Positions 9,300 through 20,200 of a stretch of DNA of 64,000 nucleotides are shown here, piece after piece (within the stretch, counting starts at the first letter, position 1; every line of letters starts with the position of its first letter). The translations under genes were made by a program, and so were the position numbers. Under the pieces are notes generated by a model, which was given only the letters and a program-made list of their open reading frames with translations, was not told the origin of the DNA and searched no databases. The stretch is taken from assembly GCF_014652215.1 (NCBI RefSeq), contig NZ_BMYJ01000014.1, positions 1 to 64,000 on the forward strand, in the 5' to 3' direction. This DNA is from Neogemmobacter tilapiae (lineage in GTDB: Bacteria; Pseudomonadota; Alphaproteobacteria; Rhodobacterales; Rhodobacteraceae).

Positions 9300-9352
9300 A
9301 TTGGGTGGCTGGTCGGCTTTTAGCTTGCAGATGAACCCGAACCGGACCTGCC

Positions 9353-9552
9353 ATGAAACGCCCCAACCCCCTGCGTCCCGACCTGATGTCCCCCGCCGAA
9401 CGCCGTGCGGAACTGTGCCGCCTGCTGGCGCTGGGTCTGGTCCGTCTACGGATGCGCGATAGGGGCGAAGATACTGCGAGGACTGGAGAATTTCCGCTAC
9501 ACTTCACGCGCGAACAGAGCGGTAGTCGGGGTGCAAATGACCGGAGACCCGC

Positions 9553-9556
<4 letters not shown>
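9353..9556 (+). CDS. Small protein preceding DUF2924
   Basis: A 67-residue basic protein (MKRPNPLRPDLMSPAERRAE, LCRLLALGLVRLRMR). Proteins with this MSPAERxxELCxxLALGLVRLR pattern are commonly found directly upstream of DUF2924 in alphaproteobacterial elements. The stop overlaps the DUF2924 start by ATGA, so it is the first gene of a coupled three-gene unit. Function is unknown; position suggests a role with the recombinase. It takes the place of DUF3489 in the sister cassette at 32481. Confidence 0.7.
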
Positions 9557-10001
<445 letters not shown>

Positions 10002-10005
<4 letters not shown>

Positions 10006-11007
10006 ACAATTCTGTCGTCCGAAAACTGCGCTGCGCGGTCTACACCCGCAAATCCTCGGAAGAGGGGCTGGAGCAGGAGTTCAATTCCTTGCATGCACAG
10101 CGTGAGGCTTGCGAAGCCTACATCGCCAGCCAGCGCTCGGAAGGCTGGGTGTTGGTGCGCGATCAATATGACGATGGCGGCATCTCGGGCGGCACGCTGG
10201 AACGCCCCGGCCTGAAGCGACTGCTGGCCGACATCGAGGATGGGCTGGTCGACGTGGTGGTGGTCTACAAGATCGACCGCCTGTCCCGCTCGCTGATGGA
10301 TTTTTCCAAGCTGGTCGAGGTGTTCGACCGCAACGGCGTGACCTTCGTCTCGGTGACGCAATCGTTCAACACCACCACCTCCATGGGGCGGCTGACGCTG
10401 AACATCCTGCTGTCCTTTGCGCAGTTTGAACGCGAGGTGACGGCCGAGCGGATCCGCGACAAGGTCCGGGCCAGCCGGATGAAGGGGATGTGGATGGGGG
10501 GCTGCCCGCCGCTCGGCTATGAGGTGAAGGATCGCAAGCTGGTGATCAACGAAGGCGATGCCGCCCATGTCCACTGGGTGTTCAGTCGGTTCATCGAGAT
10601 CGGCTCAGGCACCGTGCTGGCGCAGGAACTGGCCGAGCGGGGCGTCACCACCAGCCGAGGCCACCGCATCGACAAGAAGTTCATCTACCGCATGCTGAAC
10701 AACCGGGTCTACATCGGCGAGGCGGTCCACAAGGGCACCAGCTATCCCGGCGAGCACAAAGCCATCATCGACCACGCCACATGGGACAAGGTCCATGCCA
10801 TCCTGACCGAAAGCCCGAGGAAGCGCGCCAGCAACACCCGCGCCGACACACCCGCGCTGCTGAAGGGGTTGCTCTATGGTCCCGATGGTGCAGCGTTTTC
10901 ACCGACACACACCCGCAAGGGCGGGCGGCTGTACCGCTACTATGTCAGCCAAGCGGTGTTGAAGCACGGTGCGGGGGCTTGTTCGATTGGCCGCGTGCCT
11001 GCGGGGG
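10002..11007 (+). pseudogene. Large serine recombinase, 5' fragment (split by IS6 element)
   Basis: The fragment encodes the N-terminal about 335 residues of a large serine recombinase. The resolvase domain begins RCAVYTRKSSEEGLEQEF, with the nucleophilic Ser in TRKS, followed by VVYKIDRLSRSLMDF and the TTTSMGRLTLNILLSFAQFE helix. The recombinase and zinc-ribbon region runs to YRYYVSQAVLKHGAGACS. At GRVPAG the reading frame enters the IS6-family element. The 3' remainder is at 11827-12322. The ATG overlaps the DUF2924 stop. An intact homologue at 33346-34935 shows what is missing: at most a few tens of codons. Confidence 0.9.
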
Positions 11008-11826
11008 GGTGCTGTCAGACGAATGCGAACCAGTCTCAGTTTCCCCAACCCCTGGCTGGCGTCAGGCCACGAGAAGACCGCGCCACTCGGCGAGAGCGGC
11101 GGCGCGGTAAAGCTTGTAATGTTCGCGGTTCTGGAGATGGCGCTCCGTTGGAAAATGGTTGTGGATTGACGCATGGATCGAGGCGAACTTCTGAAGGGTT
11201 CGCATGCGCCGAAACCGCAACATCGCCCGTTCTCGTCGCCGGAAAGGCAGGTGCGAATTCTCAGCCCGGTTGTTAATCCAACGGCCCATCTCTCGGTCAT
11301 CACCGCGGCCCAAATCCTTCAGGGCCGCGCCATATGAACGAAGCCGGTCGGTCACGAGAACTGCTGGTCGGCCATGCCGCTTCATGGATTTCTTGAGGAA
11401 TTTCAACGCCGCTTTGCGATCGCGTGTCAGCGTGACGAAGCTTTCCAACACTTCGCCCTCGTGATCGACGGCGCGCCATAGGTAATGAGTCACGCCATTG
11501 ATTTTCACGTAGACCTCATCCAGATGCCAGCGCCAGTGCTTCCTCGCCCGCATTCTGTCGACCCGCCTGCGCCGAATTTCGGCGGCAAACATGGGGCCAA
11601 ATCTGTTCCACCAGAACCGCACGGTTTCATGGCTGATCTCAATGCCCCGTTCATGCAGAAGATCCTCGACGTTCCGCAGCGACAGCGGGAAGCGGATGTA
11701 GAGCATCACCGCCAAGCGGATGATCTCGCGGCTGGTCTTGAAGTACCGAAAGGGCGAAGGCTGGGTCATCCTGGAAGGTTAGCCATCAGAAGATGTCACG
11801 GCAACGGATGTTCCTCTGACAGTGCC
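11008..11826 (-). mobile_element. IS6-family insertion sequence
   Basis: An 819-bp element with one leftward transposase gene. The imperfect terminal repeats I can see are at 11008-11023 and 11811-11826; both outer ends contain the shared core CTGTCAGA followed by GAA one base later. It interrupts the serine recombinase gene. The 8 bases outside each end do not match, so no clean target duplication is present, which suggests an adjacent deletion or later rearrangement. IS6 elements transpose by replicative cointegration and often cause such deletions. Confidence 0.85.
11062..11769 (-). CDS. IS6-family transposase (DDE)
   Basis: A 235-residue transposase of the IS6/IS26 type, full length for the family. 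The N-terminal part is the HTH-like PSPFRYFKTSREIIRLAVML segment and LHERGIEISHETVRFWWNRF. The DDE catalytic core starts at WHLDEVYVKINGVTHYLWRA (first Asp), continues with VLVTDRLRSYGAAL (second Asp) and ends NRAENSHLPFRRRERAM (Glu). The frame is open from start to stop, so the element may still be active. A decayed relative is at 12880-13040. Confidence 0.93.
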   Translation of the reverse strand: MTQPSPFRYFKTSREIIRLAVMLYIRFPLSLRNVEDLLHERGIEISHETVRFWWNRFGPMFAAEIRRRRVDRMRARKHWRWHLDEVYVKINGVTHYLWRAVDHEGEVLESFVTLTRDRKAALKFLKKSMKRHGRPAVLVTDRLRSYGAALKDLGRGDDREMGRWINNRAENSHLPFRRRERAMLRFRRMRTLQKFASIHASIHNHFPTERHLQNREHYKLYRAAALAEWRGLLVA

Positions 11827-12322
11827 CGCAGAAAGGCTCGAAGCGGACCCGGCGTTTCTGGCCGATCTGATTGCAAGCATCGATCTTGGTCAGGGCTTTG
11901 TGCACATCAGCCTTGCGCAGGATCCGATCGCCACCGCGCTGGCGGTGCCCGCCGAAGCCCTGACCCCTGATTTGCTTGATTTTGCGCAGCCGTTCTCACT
12001 GCGCCGCCGAGGGATCGAGACCCGCATCATAGCGGGCGAAAGCCTGCCTGCACCGGACCCTATCCTGATCCGCGCACTGGCCGAGGCCCGTGTTTGGGTC
12101 AAAGCCCTGCGCGACGGCACTTCGCTCGCCGAGATTGCAAAAGCCAAAGGATGCTCTGAACCCTATGTCCGCAACCGCATTCCGCTGGCCTTTCTGGCCC
12201 CGCGTCTTCAGGCACTTATTCTGGAAGGGCGTCAGCCACCGGACCTTTCCCTTGCTCGGCTCCTCCGCGACGGCATCCCGATGGACTGGGAGGAACAGGC
12301 GCGGAGCTTTGGCATCGCCTGA
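11827..12322 (+). pseudogene. Large serine recombinase, 3' fragment
   Basis: This is the C-terminal remainder of the recombinase that begins at 10002. It has no valid start of its own: the apparent ATG lies in the IS end. It aligns with the intact recombinase C-terminus (33346-34935): GIETRIIAGE here against GHTEIIGGEP there, then DPILIRALAEAR, and LAFLAPRLQALILEGRQPPD against LAFLAPDLQAAILEGRQPAD. The homology shows the gene was one reading frame before the insertion. Confidence 0.85.
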
Positions 12323-12372
12323 TCCACAGGCGGGTCGGCGGCGTGAGTGAAAACAACCCATCAGCCCCAAAA

Positions 12373-12561
12373 CGCAAGTCCCTGTTCTTGCGAGTTTTTT
12401 CCCTGTTCCGCTGAATTCTATTCCCTGATCGCCTTGATCAAATTCCCTGTTCTTCGAGAACAGGGAATTCCTCGCTAAGCCACGGGTATTGCTGCAGTAT
12501 TCCGGGCAGATTCAGTAAAAGAAGCCTCACAGCAACGCAAATTCCCTGTTAATTCCCTGTT
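12373..12561. repeat. Cluster of TTCCCTGTT repeats with a 29-bp palindrome
   Basis: The motif TCCCTGTT recurs at about 12379, 12400, 12443, 12543 and 12554, with one inverted copy at 12459-12466 and a variant (TTCCCTGA) at 12421. At 12441-12469 two 13-bp arms (AATTCCCTGTTCT and its complement) flank a 3-nt centre. At 12540-12561 two copies of the 11-mer AATTCCCTGTT stand in direct tandem. CGCAAG/CTTGCG at 12373-12392 forms a second small inverted repeat. The set follows the end of the serine recombinase gene. It is not a coding feature and has no T-tract. Confidence 0.85.
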
Positions 12562-12879
12562 TCCGACCTGAACCAGCGCAAACCGAACGGGTCTCACCGC
12601 CCGCGGAGACGCGGGCGAGAAATCCAGCCAAAATTGGAGATGCGTTCAGTCTCTGTCAGCGCCGGGCCGCGCTAAGCCCCGGAAACACGGAGGAAAATCC
12701 GCGAAGAACGGAAATCACACGCAGAGATGGGGCAAGTGGCGGAGGGGACGGGACCGGAGTCGAACCTTGTCTAGTGCCTAGGTCATTATTATTGTTATGG
12801 CTGCATAGGCTTTCGAGTCCCATTTTGATGCTAACGCCACTGTGATCCGAACCGGGTTTCGTAATCAAGGCATGCATCC

Positions 12880-13040
12880 CCAACAAAAACCGCACCGTTT
12901 CATAACTGATTTCGATCCCGCGTTTATGCAGGATCCTAGACATTCCGCAGTGACAGCGGAAACCGTATGTCGTCATAACAGCCAGACGGATGATTCCGGG
13001 ATTTGTCTTGAACTCGCGGAAGGGGGAAGGCGGGGCCATC
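12880..13040 (-). pseudogene. IS6-family transposase remnant (N-terminal part)
   Basis: The minus strand encodes PPSPFREFKTNPGIIRLAVM and HKRGIEISYETVRF, which match residues 3-60 of the intact transposase at 11062-11769 (PSPFRYFKTSREIIRLAVML, HERGIEISHETVRF). The frame then breaks down and the rest of the gene is absent. Divergence at many positions shows an older insertion than the intact copy. Confidence 0.82.
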
Positions 13041-13173
13041 GGGAAAAGCGAGCCATCAGATATTGTGAGGGCAGGGGCTGCAAAGATAGCTGCTTTGCAG
13101 GCGGATGTGGTCTGGTTTGTAACCGGGGGGAAGTCGGCAGGTTGGCCCTCGGGGAGATGCGGTGGGTGGGGGG

Positions 13174-13206
13174 ATTTCACGCGTGAAATGGGGGTTAAGA
13201 GGTTGG
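13174..13206. repeat. Palindrome ATTTCACGCGTGAAAT with flanking conserved arm
   Basis: A perfect 16-bp palindrome at 13174-13189 is followed by GGGGGTTAAGAGGTTGG. The 31 bases 13176-13206 recur in inverted orientation at 53521-53551 with two mismatches. Both copies sit beside acquired DNA, 40 kb apart. It is a dispersed intergenic repeat, possibly a protein-binding site. Confidence 0.75.
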
Positions 13207-13528
13207 AATTATTGTGATATTCGTATTTTAGAATGTGTTTGAGTGTCAAAGCTTGTGGATATTTTGGCCAAAAGGGGTTGTGGCGGAAAGGCCGCGCCGT
13301 ACTGGGGTTGAATGGGTTTGGGATTGGCGTTGGATGCGTCATTTTGGGCGGAAAGGGGTAAGGTGTTGGGAAGGCGCAAGGATTTTGGATTTCGTGGTGT
13401 TGCGCGCGGCATTGCAAAACGTTTGTGGTTGTGCGATGGGGGCTTGGCAAATCGGGAGGGAGTGTGGCAGGTAGGATTCGCGTATGGAGCGTTAGTGGAA
13501 GTGGGCGATCAGATTGTCTTTTTTGAGC

Positions 13529-14215
13529 ATGAAAGTAAGTATTTGGCTTCTTTTGATACTGTGCAGTTTGATATCTTTCGCGCAACTCTCTAGAGCGGAT
13601 ACTGAATCAGAAAAAACTCGCGTGGCGGAGTTGATCTCTGTCTGTCTTGGTGAAGCCAATCTTGTTTCGGATGAAGATACTATTGATTATGAGCTTGATT
13701 ATCAAATATTTGCCTGTCAAAATTCAAAACTCATGATTGAAGGGGCGAATTATTTAGTAAACTCTCTTACTGATCTAAAAAATAGAAAATTCAGCTCTTC
13801 AATCGAGATTTTGAGGGATTGCGTGGATAGGTACCCGCAACTTTCGCAATGTTGGTACTATCTATCTAAGTTAGTTTATGCGGACCCGGAAAATATTGGA
13901 CCAGAGAGGCTACGTGCTTTATCATATATTTCGAGGGCAATATCTACTTCAAGGGATAGACCTAGAGATTATTATTATTTGTCGAGAGCGACAATGTATG
14001 CATCAGAGGCGAGGCTGTTGAGGGAAGATGATGAGATGCATCTTACTTTTTTAACATTAGCAGCAACAGATATGACTGTTTATCTTGATCTTAGTGAGGA
14101 ATCGATATCTAAGAGCGATCTCAAATTGCGGCCCCAAGTGCAAGCCCTCATTGCAGAAATTTCGCTGAAAAAGTCCAATAAGCAGCATCTAGATGCTGCT
14201 GAGCTTGATAAGTAG
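13529..14215 (+). CDS. Exported TPR-like protein upstream of the RTX gene
   Basis: A 228-residue protein with a signal peptide (MKVSIWLLLILCSLISFAQ, likely cleaved after SRA). The mature part is helical with repeat-like units of aromatic and small residues (SSSIEILRDCVDRYPQLSQC, LSYISRAISTSRDRPRDYYY), resembling degenerate TPR or Sel1 repeats; this is inference. I chose the ATG at 13529 because an upstream TTG (13514) would add only five residues before the signal peptide. The gene is clearly AT-richer than the chromosome to the right. It ends 28 nt before the RTX start, so both are probably cotranscribed, and it may be a periplasmic partner of the RTX protein. Confidence 0.7.
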   Translation: MKVSIWLLLILCSLISFAQLSRADTESEKTRVAELISVCLGEANLVSDEDTIDYELDYQIFACQNSKLMIEGANYLVNSLTDLKNRKFSSSIEILRDCVDRYPQLSQCWYYLSKLVYADPENIGPERLRALSYISRAISTSRDRPRDYYYLSRATMYASEARLLREDDEMHLTFLTLAATDMTVYLDLSEESISKSDLKLRPQVQALIAEISLKKSNKQHLDAAELDK

Positions 14216-14243
14216 CATCTCTCAAAATCTGAAAGAAAACAAA

Positions 14244-17200
14244 ATGCAAGATATTAGCTCCCCTGAAGATCAGAACCCTTGGGGATTTGACTCTGGTATA
14301 AATGGTTTGAGTGTCGGTACAGACAACTTGGCCGGAACGCTCCTCAGTTTAACAGATGTCGGGACAGATGGGGGCACTGCGTTAAAGTTAATTGATGAAT
14401 ACTTTGAGAATTTTTCGTCTCTGGAGGGAACATTAGATGGCGTACATGACGGCTCTGATAGGTTGAATGCTGCTCTTGATGCCATTGAATTGACGGACGG
14501 CATTGCTAAACGACATGTGCATAACAAGATTATAGATTCTTTATTGGGTGATAGTGAAGTTGAGAGAGAAGCTGCGCAGAATTTAAAGGATGAGCTTGTA
14601 AAAAGTGGATATTGGTCTGAAGACTATGAGAGAGATTATAAGCTATATTTGGAGGAAGCTAAGGCTGTTTATATTAAAAACATCAATGAACTTGTAGTGG
14701 TGGGTTTTGATCAAAAAAACGAACCTGATCTCTATAAATTTAGCGCAGGACATCTTTCTGAAGAAACAAAGTACAAACTGCTTTATGGCTACATGGGCAA
14801 CCCCAACGGCGGTGGTGGAGGCATCGGATTTGAAATTGGAACGACAGGGCCAAAAATTCCTTCCGGGTTGATGAAGGGTCTCCCGCCTTTGCCGGGGGGG
14901 GGCGGTTCTGGCGGGGGCGCTGGGTCTGGATATAGCAATTCTAATCCGTCTGGAGATGAGGGAAGTCATGGCCGTAACGAACATGGCAGCGGCTCTTATG
15001 GCGGAGACTCCGGATATGATGGCGATTCAGGCTACGGCGGAGACTCCGGATATGGTGGCGGTTCAGGCTACGGAGGAGATTCAGGAAACACTGGCGGATC
15101 CGGTGGTGGGTCCTTCTATGGTGGTGGAACCAATACTCCCTATGGCGGAGGAACCTACTATGGCGGGGTAGATTATACCTACGGAGCGACTGGCAGTGGC
15201 AATGGGTCGGGAAATACTGGCACTGGGGGCAATCCTGGAAAAGGCAAGGATGACAAAGTCACGCCAAGTACTTCCCCAAATACGACTTCGAAGCCCGATC
15301 CAACAATTCCGCTGGCCCCCATCCTTCTCGACCTAAACAACGACAACATCATAGGGATCACGGAACGCTCCAAATCCTCGTTCTACGTGGATGGGGGCGA
15401 TGGGAAGGAGCATCGCACGGCCTGGGCGGGCGCTGGCGATGGGGTCCTTTTCTTTGACGCTGGGATGGACGGGAAGATCACCGAGAAGCGGGAGTTTGTG
15501 TTTACGGAATGGGCCGAGGGGTCCACGAGTGACATGGAGGCCCTGCGGGAGACGTTTGACACCAATCATGACGGAGTTTTGAGCGGCGCGGAGTTGGAGC
15601 CCTTCAAGGTGATGGTGACCCAGGCGGATGGGACTGTTATCGCGCAGACCTTGGGCGATCTTGGCATCACGGCGATCAATCTTAATCCCGATGCGACGCA
15701 TATTGAATTGCCGGATGGCTCGGTGATTACCGGCAAGACGACGTTCACGCAGAATGGGGTCACCAGAATGGTGGCGGATACGACGCTGAGCATGGACGCC
15801 GAGGGGCATCGGGTTGTGCGGGTGGAGTCGGTGATCTCGGGTGGGGATTTCCAGAAGGAAATCGTGAACACGGGTTACAAGGAAGACGGCAAGATCGCCT
15901 TTGTGCAAACGACGCTTGCGAAGGCGGATGGGAGCCATGTTCGCCATTTGTTCGATGATAATGGTGACGGGGTGGTGGATCGTCGGCAGGATATCAAGAC
16001 CTCGGTTGTGAATGGGGTGAAGACGGAATGGGTCGTGAACCGGGTGAATGACAGCTCGGATGAGAATAACGCGTTCAGCGTGGTGGACCGGACGAAGACG
16101 GTGACGATCACGAGTGCGGACGGGAACACGGTGACGATCGAGCGGGATACGAACGGGGGGGGTGTTTTCGAGGTCAGGGAAACGCGGGTGACGCGAAACC
16201 TGCCTGGCGACGTGACCGAGGTGGATGTGACGATCGAGCGTCTGGGGCCGAATGGGACGGTTCTGGAAAGCGTGACGAAGACGGCGTCGAACAACGGTCT
16301 GACGCGGGTTGAGACGCATGACAGCGATGGGGCTGGGGCGAGTTTTGGGCTGAAGACGTCGGTCGTGATCTCGGACGTGGCGGGGGTGCGGACGGAGACG
16401 GTGCTGCGTGAGGCTTTCAACGGGGCGGACATCGGGCGGACGGTGGAAGTGACGAGCGCGGATGGGCGTTCGGATACGGTGACGGAATGGGTGGACCGGG
16501 ATCGGGATGGGGATCTGGATCTGGTGTCGACGAAGACAGTTGTTGTGACGGACGGGGCCGATGGCTCGAAGGTGACGACGACCGAGGTTCGGAACGGGAA
16601 CGGTGGGCTGATCTCGAAGAGCGTGGGGACGGTGAGTTCGGACGCGCGGGCGAAGGAGCTGAAGGTCGATCCGGACGGGGACGGGGATTACGACGTGACG
16701 ACAGGGGATGTCGTGACGGTTGTGAACGGGGTTCGGACGCAGGTTCAGACGGAGGTACATGGGGACGGGTCTGGGAACCTTGGGAAGAAGGTGGAGATTG
16801 CGGCGGACGGTGTGACGTCGAAGACCTGGTTGGATCTGGATGGAGATGGCGTCTTTGAGGCGCAGGAACTGGTGAAGGATGTGACGGTGGGGACCGGGGG
16901 GCTGCGGACGGAAAGTTCGTGGACGAAGGCTGCCGATGGGACGGTTGTGGCGTCTCAGGTGAGTGAGACGACGGCGGACGGGAAGCATCGGACGACGCGG
17001 ATCGATCTGGACGGGGATGGGGATACGGATCGGGTTGTCAGCGATGTGACAGAGTTGCGTTGGGGCGGTTCGTCGGAGCGGGTTGTGACGACCTATGCGG
17101 CGAATGGGACGACGGAGCTGTCGAAAGTAGAGACGACGACCTCGGCGGATGGGTTGACGCAGGAAAGCGTGTCAACGGTGAAGGAGGATGGTCAGGAGGT

Positions 17201-20200
17201 GGTTACGCGTTCGACGCTGGCGGTGACGCTGGGAGAGGATGGCGAGACGATCCGGACCTATGTGGAAGCGGCTGAAAACGGCAAGGTGATCCAAAAGCGC
17301 GTTGTGACGGAGAGCGCGGATCGGCAGACGACGACAACGACGCTGGACGTGAACGGGGACGGTCAGATCGACAGCGAGACAGTGCAGACGGTTGCGTTGA
17401 ACGGGAACGTGACGACGGTGGTGCGGAAGTTGGGCCTGGGCGGCGTTGAAATCTCGGAAGTGCGGGAAGAGGTGAGCCGGAACGGACAGGATGTCTGGGC
17501 GCGGGAAGATCTGGAAGGTGACGGCGACTATGATGTGAAGACGCTGACGACGTCGGTGGTGAATGCGGATGGATCGGTGACGGTGGCGCGTGAGGTCGAT
17601 AGCCGGAACAACACGGACATCGGGCGAACGAAGACGGTGACATCGGCGGATGGCCTGGAGAAAGAAACCTTCAGCGATCTGGACATGTCAAATGCGATGC
17701 TGGAGCGGAGTTCGCGGCAGGAGACAAGCATCGAAGCCGATGGCTCTCGGGTGACGACAGAGACGAGTTTTGCGGGGGGCAACTATGCGACGGGCACCGT
17801 TGGGTCGGTGAAGCTTGTTGCGCAGGAAACGCGGGTATCGGCCAATGGGCTGAAGACCGAGGCGCGCTCTGACACGGATGGTGATGGCAGTTTTGACCGT
17901 ATGAGCATCAGCACGACGGTGCTGACGAATGACGGATCAGGTCGGAAGACCGTGACGCAGATCGGACTTGTCGGGGCGGATGGCGGCTTCAAGATCGATC
18001 TGGATGAACAGAACGAGATCAAGCGGACCCACATTTATTCGACGACGGAAGAGACGATTCTTGTGGATGGCGAAGGCGTGCGCACGCGGGAACAGAAGAT
18101 TGACGTCAATGGCGACTGGTCGGCCCTGGATGGCAATTTCGACACGATTGTTCGAACCGTACTTGGAACAAATGGTGCACAAACTGAGGCGCGCATCGAA
18201 CAAGACCGGAACGGCGGGTTGCTTTGGAAATCGGAAAAGACAACGTCGCGCCATGGTCTGGAGGTCGAAACGCGTGTGGATGCGAATGGTGACGGAACAG
18301 CGGACGCGATCACCGTTGAAAACCTGATTCTGAACAGCAACGGTTCTACGACAAAGACCACCACCAACTATGGAAGTGTTGTCGATCCGTTTGGCGGCGG
18401 CAGCGAAACCGTGAACAGTCAATCTGTGGTCACCAGTTCAGCCAACGGCCATCGGGTGGTCGAAACGCAAGACATTGACGGTGATGGTGTCTTGGACTTC
18501 CGAACCACCACGGTCAAGACGGTTGCCGCCAATGGCGACAAGGTCACGGATGTCACGCGCGATGGTGGTGACAATGCCAATCTGATCGCGTCCGAAACGA
18601 CGACGACCTCGCGCACCGGGCGCTCAGTGACTGTTGAAAGTGACTTGGACGGCAATGGCAAGAACGACATTCAAACGGTCACGAACATCAATGCCGACGG
18701 GACGAAAACCAGCGCGGTGACCTATTACTCGCTGGACGAAGTTAAAGTTGCCAAGACGATCAGCACGACCAGTGCGAACGGGCTGGTGACGTACATCACC
18801 AAGGACACGAATGGTGACGGCGACACGGACATCAAGATTCATCAGGAAAAGGTGCTGCAGAACGATGGCGATGTCCTGACGACAACAGTGGTCGACAACG
18901 GCCGCAACGAGCGGCTGGGTTCGATCACCGAGATCAAGTCGATGGACGGATTGCAATCCTCTGTGTCGCTGGATTGGGATGGCCGCGACGGCGTGGATTG
19001 GCGGTCGGAAACCAAACGCGTCTATGAAGGCGACGGCGATATCGTCGACACGATGATTTCGCTGGATGGCGTGTGGAATGTTCGCGCGCAGATCACGTCG
19101 ATCACCAGCGGCAATGGCTTGAACCGTTATGTGACGACCGACTATGACGGCGATCATTCGCTCGATCGGATCCTCGACAGTCAGACGGCCGCAGACGGAT
19201 CGAAGATTGTGACCACGACCGAATTCACCCCCGGTCTCGATGTGCGTAGGGAAACGACGATCAGCACAAGTGCGGATGGTCGGAATTCAATCACGGAAAT
19301 CGACTTGAACGGGGATGGTCTGGTGGATCGCCGTTCGGATAGTACCGTCAATCTCGACCGGCAAACCCGCACGGAATATGCCGAGGTCAATCTGGATGGT
19401 TCCATCGGTGACCGGATTGTCGAGACGAAAAATTTCAACGGAACCGAGCATCGCTTTGCCTTTGACGTCGGGGGTGGTGACAGCCCGGAGTTCGTTCGAG
19501 AAACGGAAGTCAGCTACGGCGCGGCTGGCGAGAAGATCACCACCTTCAGCGAAAGCTATGGCGATCGCGTGGTGTATTCGGCGAAGACTATCACGCAACA
19601 AAACGGCCTGAAGACCCGGGTGGAAATTGATACCGACGGCGATGGCACGGTCGATGCCGTGACGGTGACCGAGACGACGATCAGCAAGAAGGGCGCGCGG
19701 ACGACGACATCCGAGACGAGTTACACCAAGGAATATGACAATGACGTCCGATCGACCTCCAAGGTTTGGGTCAGCGCGGATGGGCGCGAGACGCGCACGA
19801 ATGTAGACTATGACGGCAATGGCATCGACGACAAGACATCCGTTTTGAAGATTGGTTCGGATGGTTCGCGGATCGAGACCGAAAAGAGCTATGACAAGGC
19901 GGGCGGGCTGATCGGTGAAACCGTGACGGAAACCTCGGCCGATGGTTTGATCACGACGATTTCTCGGCAAGGCAACACCCAGTCGATCATCCGCTCGGCC
20001 GTCAGCGACAAGAGCTATGTCTGGAAGGGCGGCAATGAGGTTGGCTATGAAAAGGCCGAAGGCGCCGAAGCTGTTGCGGGTGACGTTGTCTCTGTTTGGG
20101 GAAGTGGTGGGGGCTACGTCAGCTATGTCCGGACCCTGACACAGAAAGAAGTGGTGCATGAGGTTGATGCTTTTGGCATCGAGACTTGGCGCTATACCGA

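Larger units (their letters stand above)
12323..13528. other. Gene-poor interval downstream of the split recombinase
   Basis: About 1.2 kb without a credible intact gene. It contains ATTCCCTGTT-type repeats (12373-12561), a fragment of an IS6 transposase gene (12880-13040) and a 16-bp palindrome (13174-13189). Both strands have long open frames, but they are low-complexity with no recognisable motifs, so I do not call them genes. From about 13200 the DNA becomes AT-richer and merges into the next locus. Confidence 0.75.

Noticed and set aside
12733-12777. tRNA-like 3' end on the minus strand (GGTTCGACTCC ... CTCCGCCA) next to the IS6 remnant
   Set aside because: The T-stem does not pair and the distance from T-loop to CCA is too long. 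No anticodon arm is present upstream, so it is not a functional tRNA; it is too degenerate to call as an att site.
12656-13585. Long open frame on the minus strand (about 310 codons)
   Set aside because: Most of the encoded protein is low-complexity Pro/Thr/Asn-rich sequence with no conserved motif; only about 55 residues match an IS6 transposase, so I list just that remnant.
13235-13593. Two overlapping plus-strand ORFs of 79 and 93 codons before the exported gene
   Set aside because: There is no ribosome-binding site or recognisable domain, and they run into the signal-peptide gene in another frame.
15333-16988. Very long reverse-strand frame opposite the RTX gene (551 codons)
   Set aside because: It is an Arg/His/Pro-rich shadow produced by the biased codon use of the real gene on the plus strand. 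The same holds for other long antisense frames over 18600-24100.
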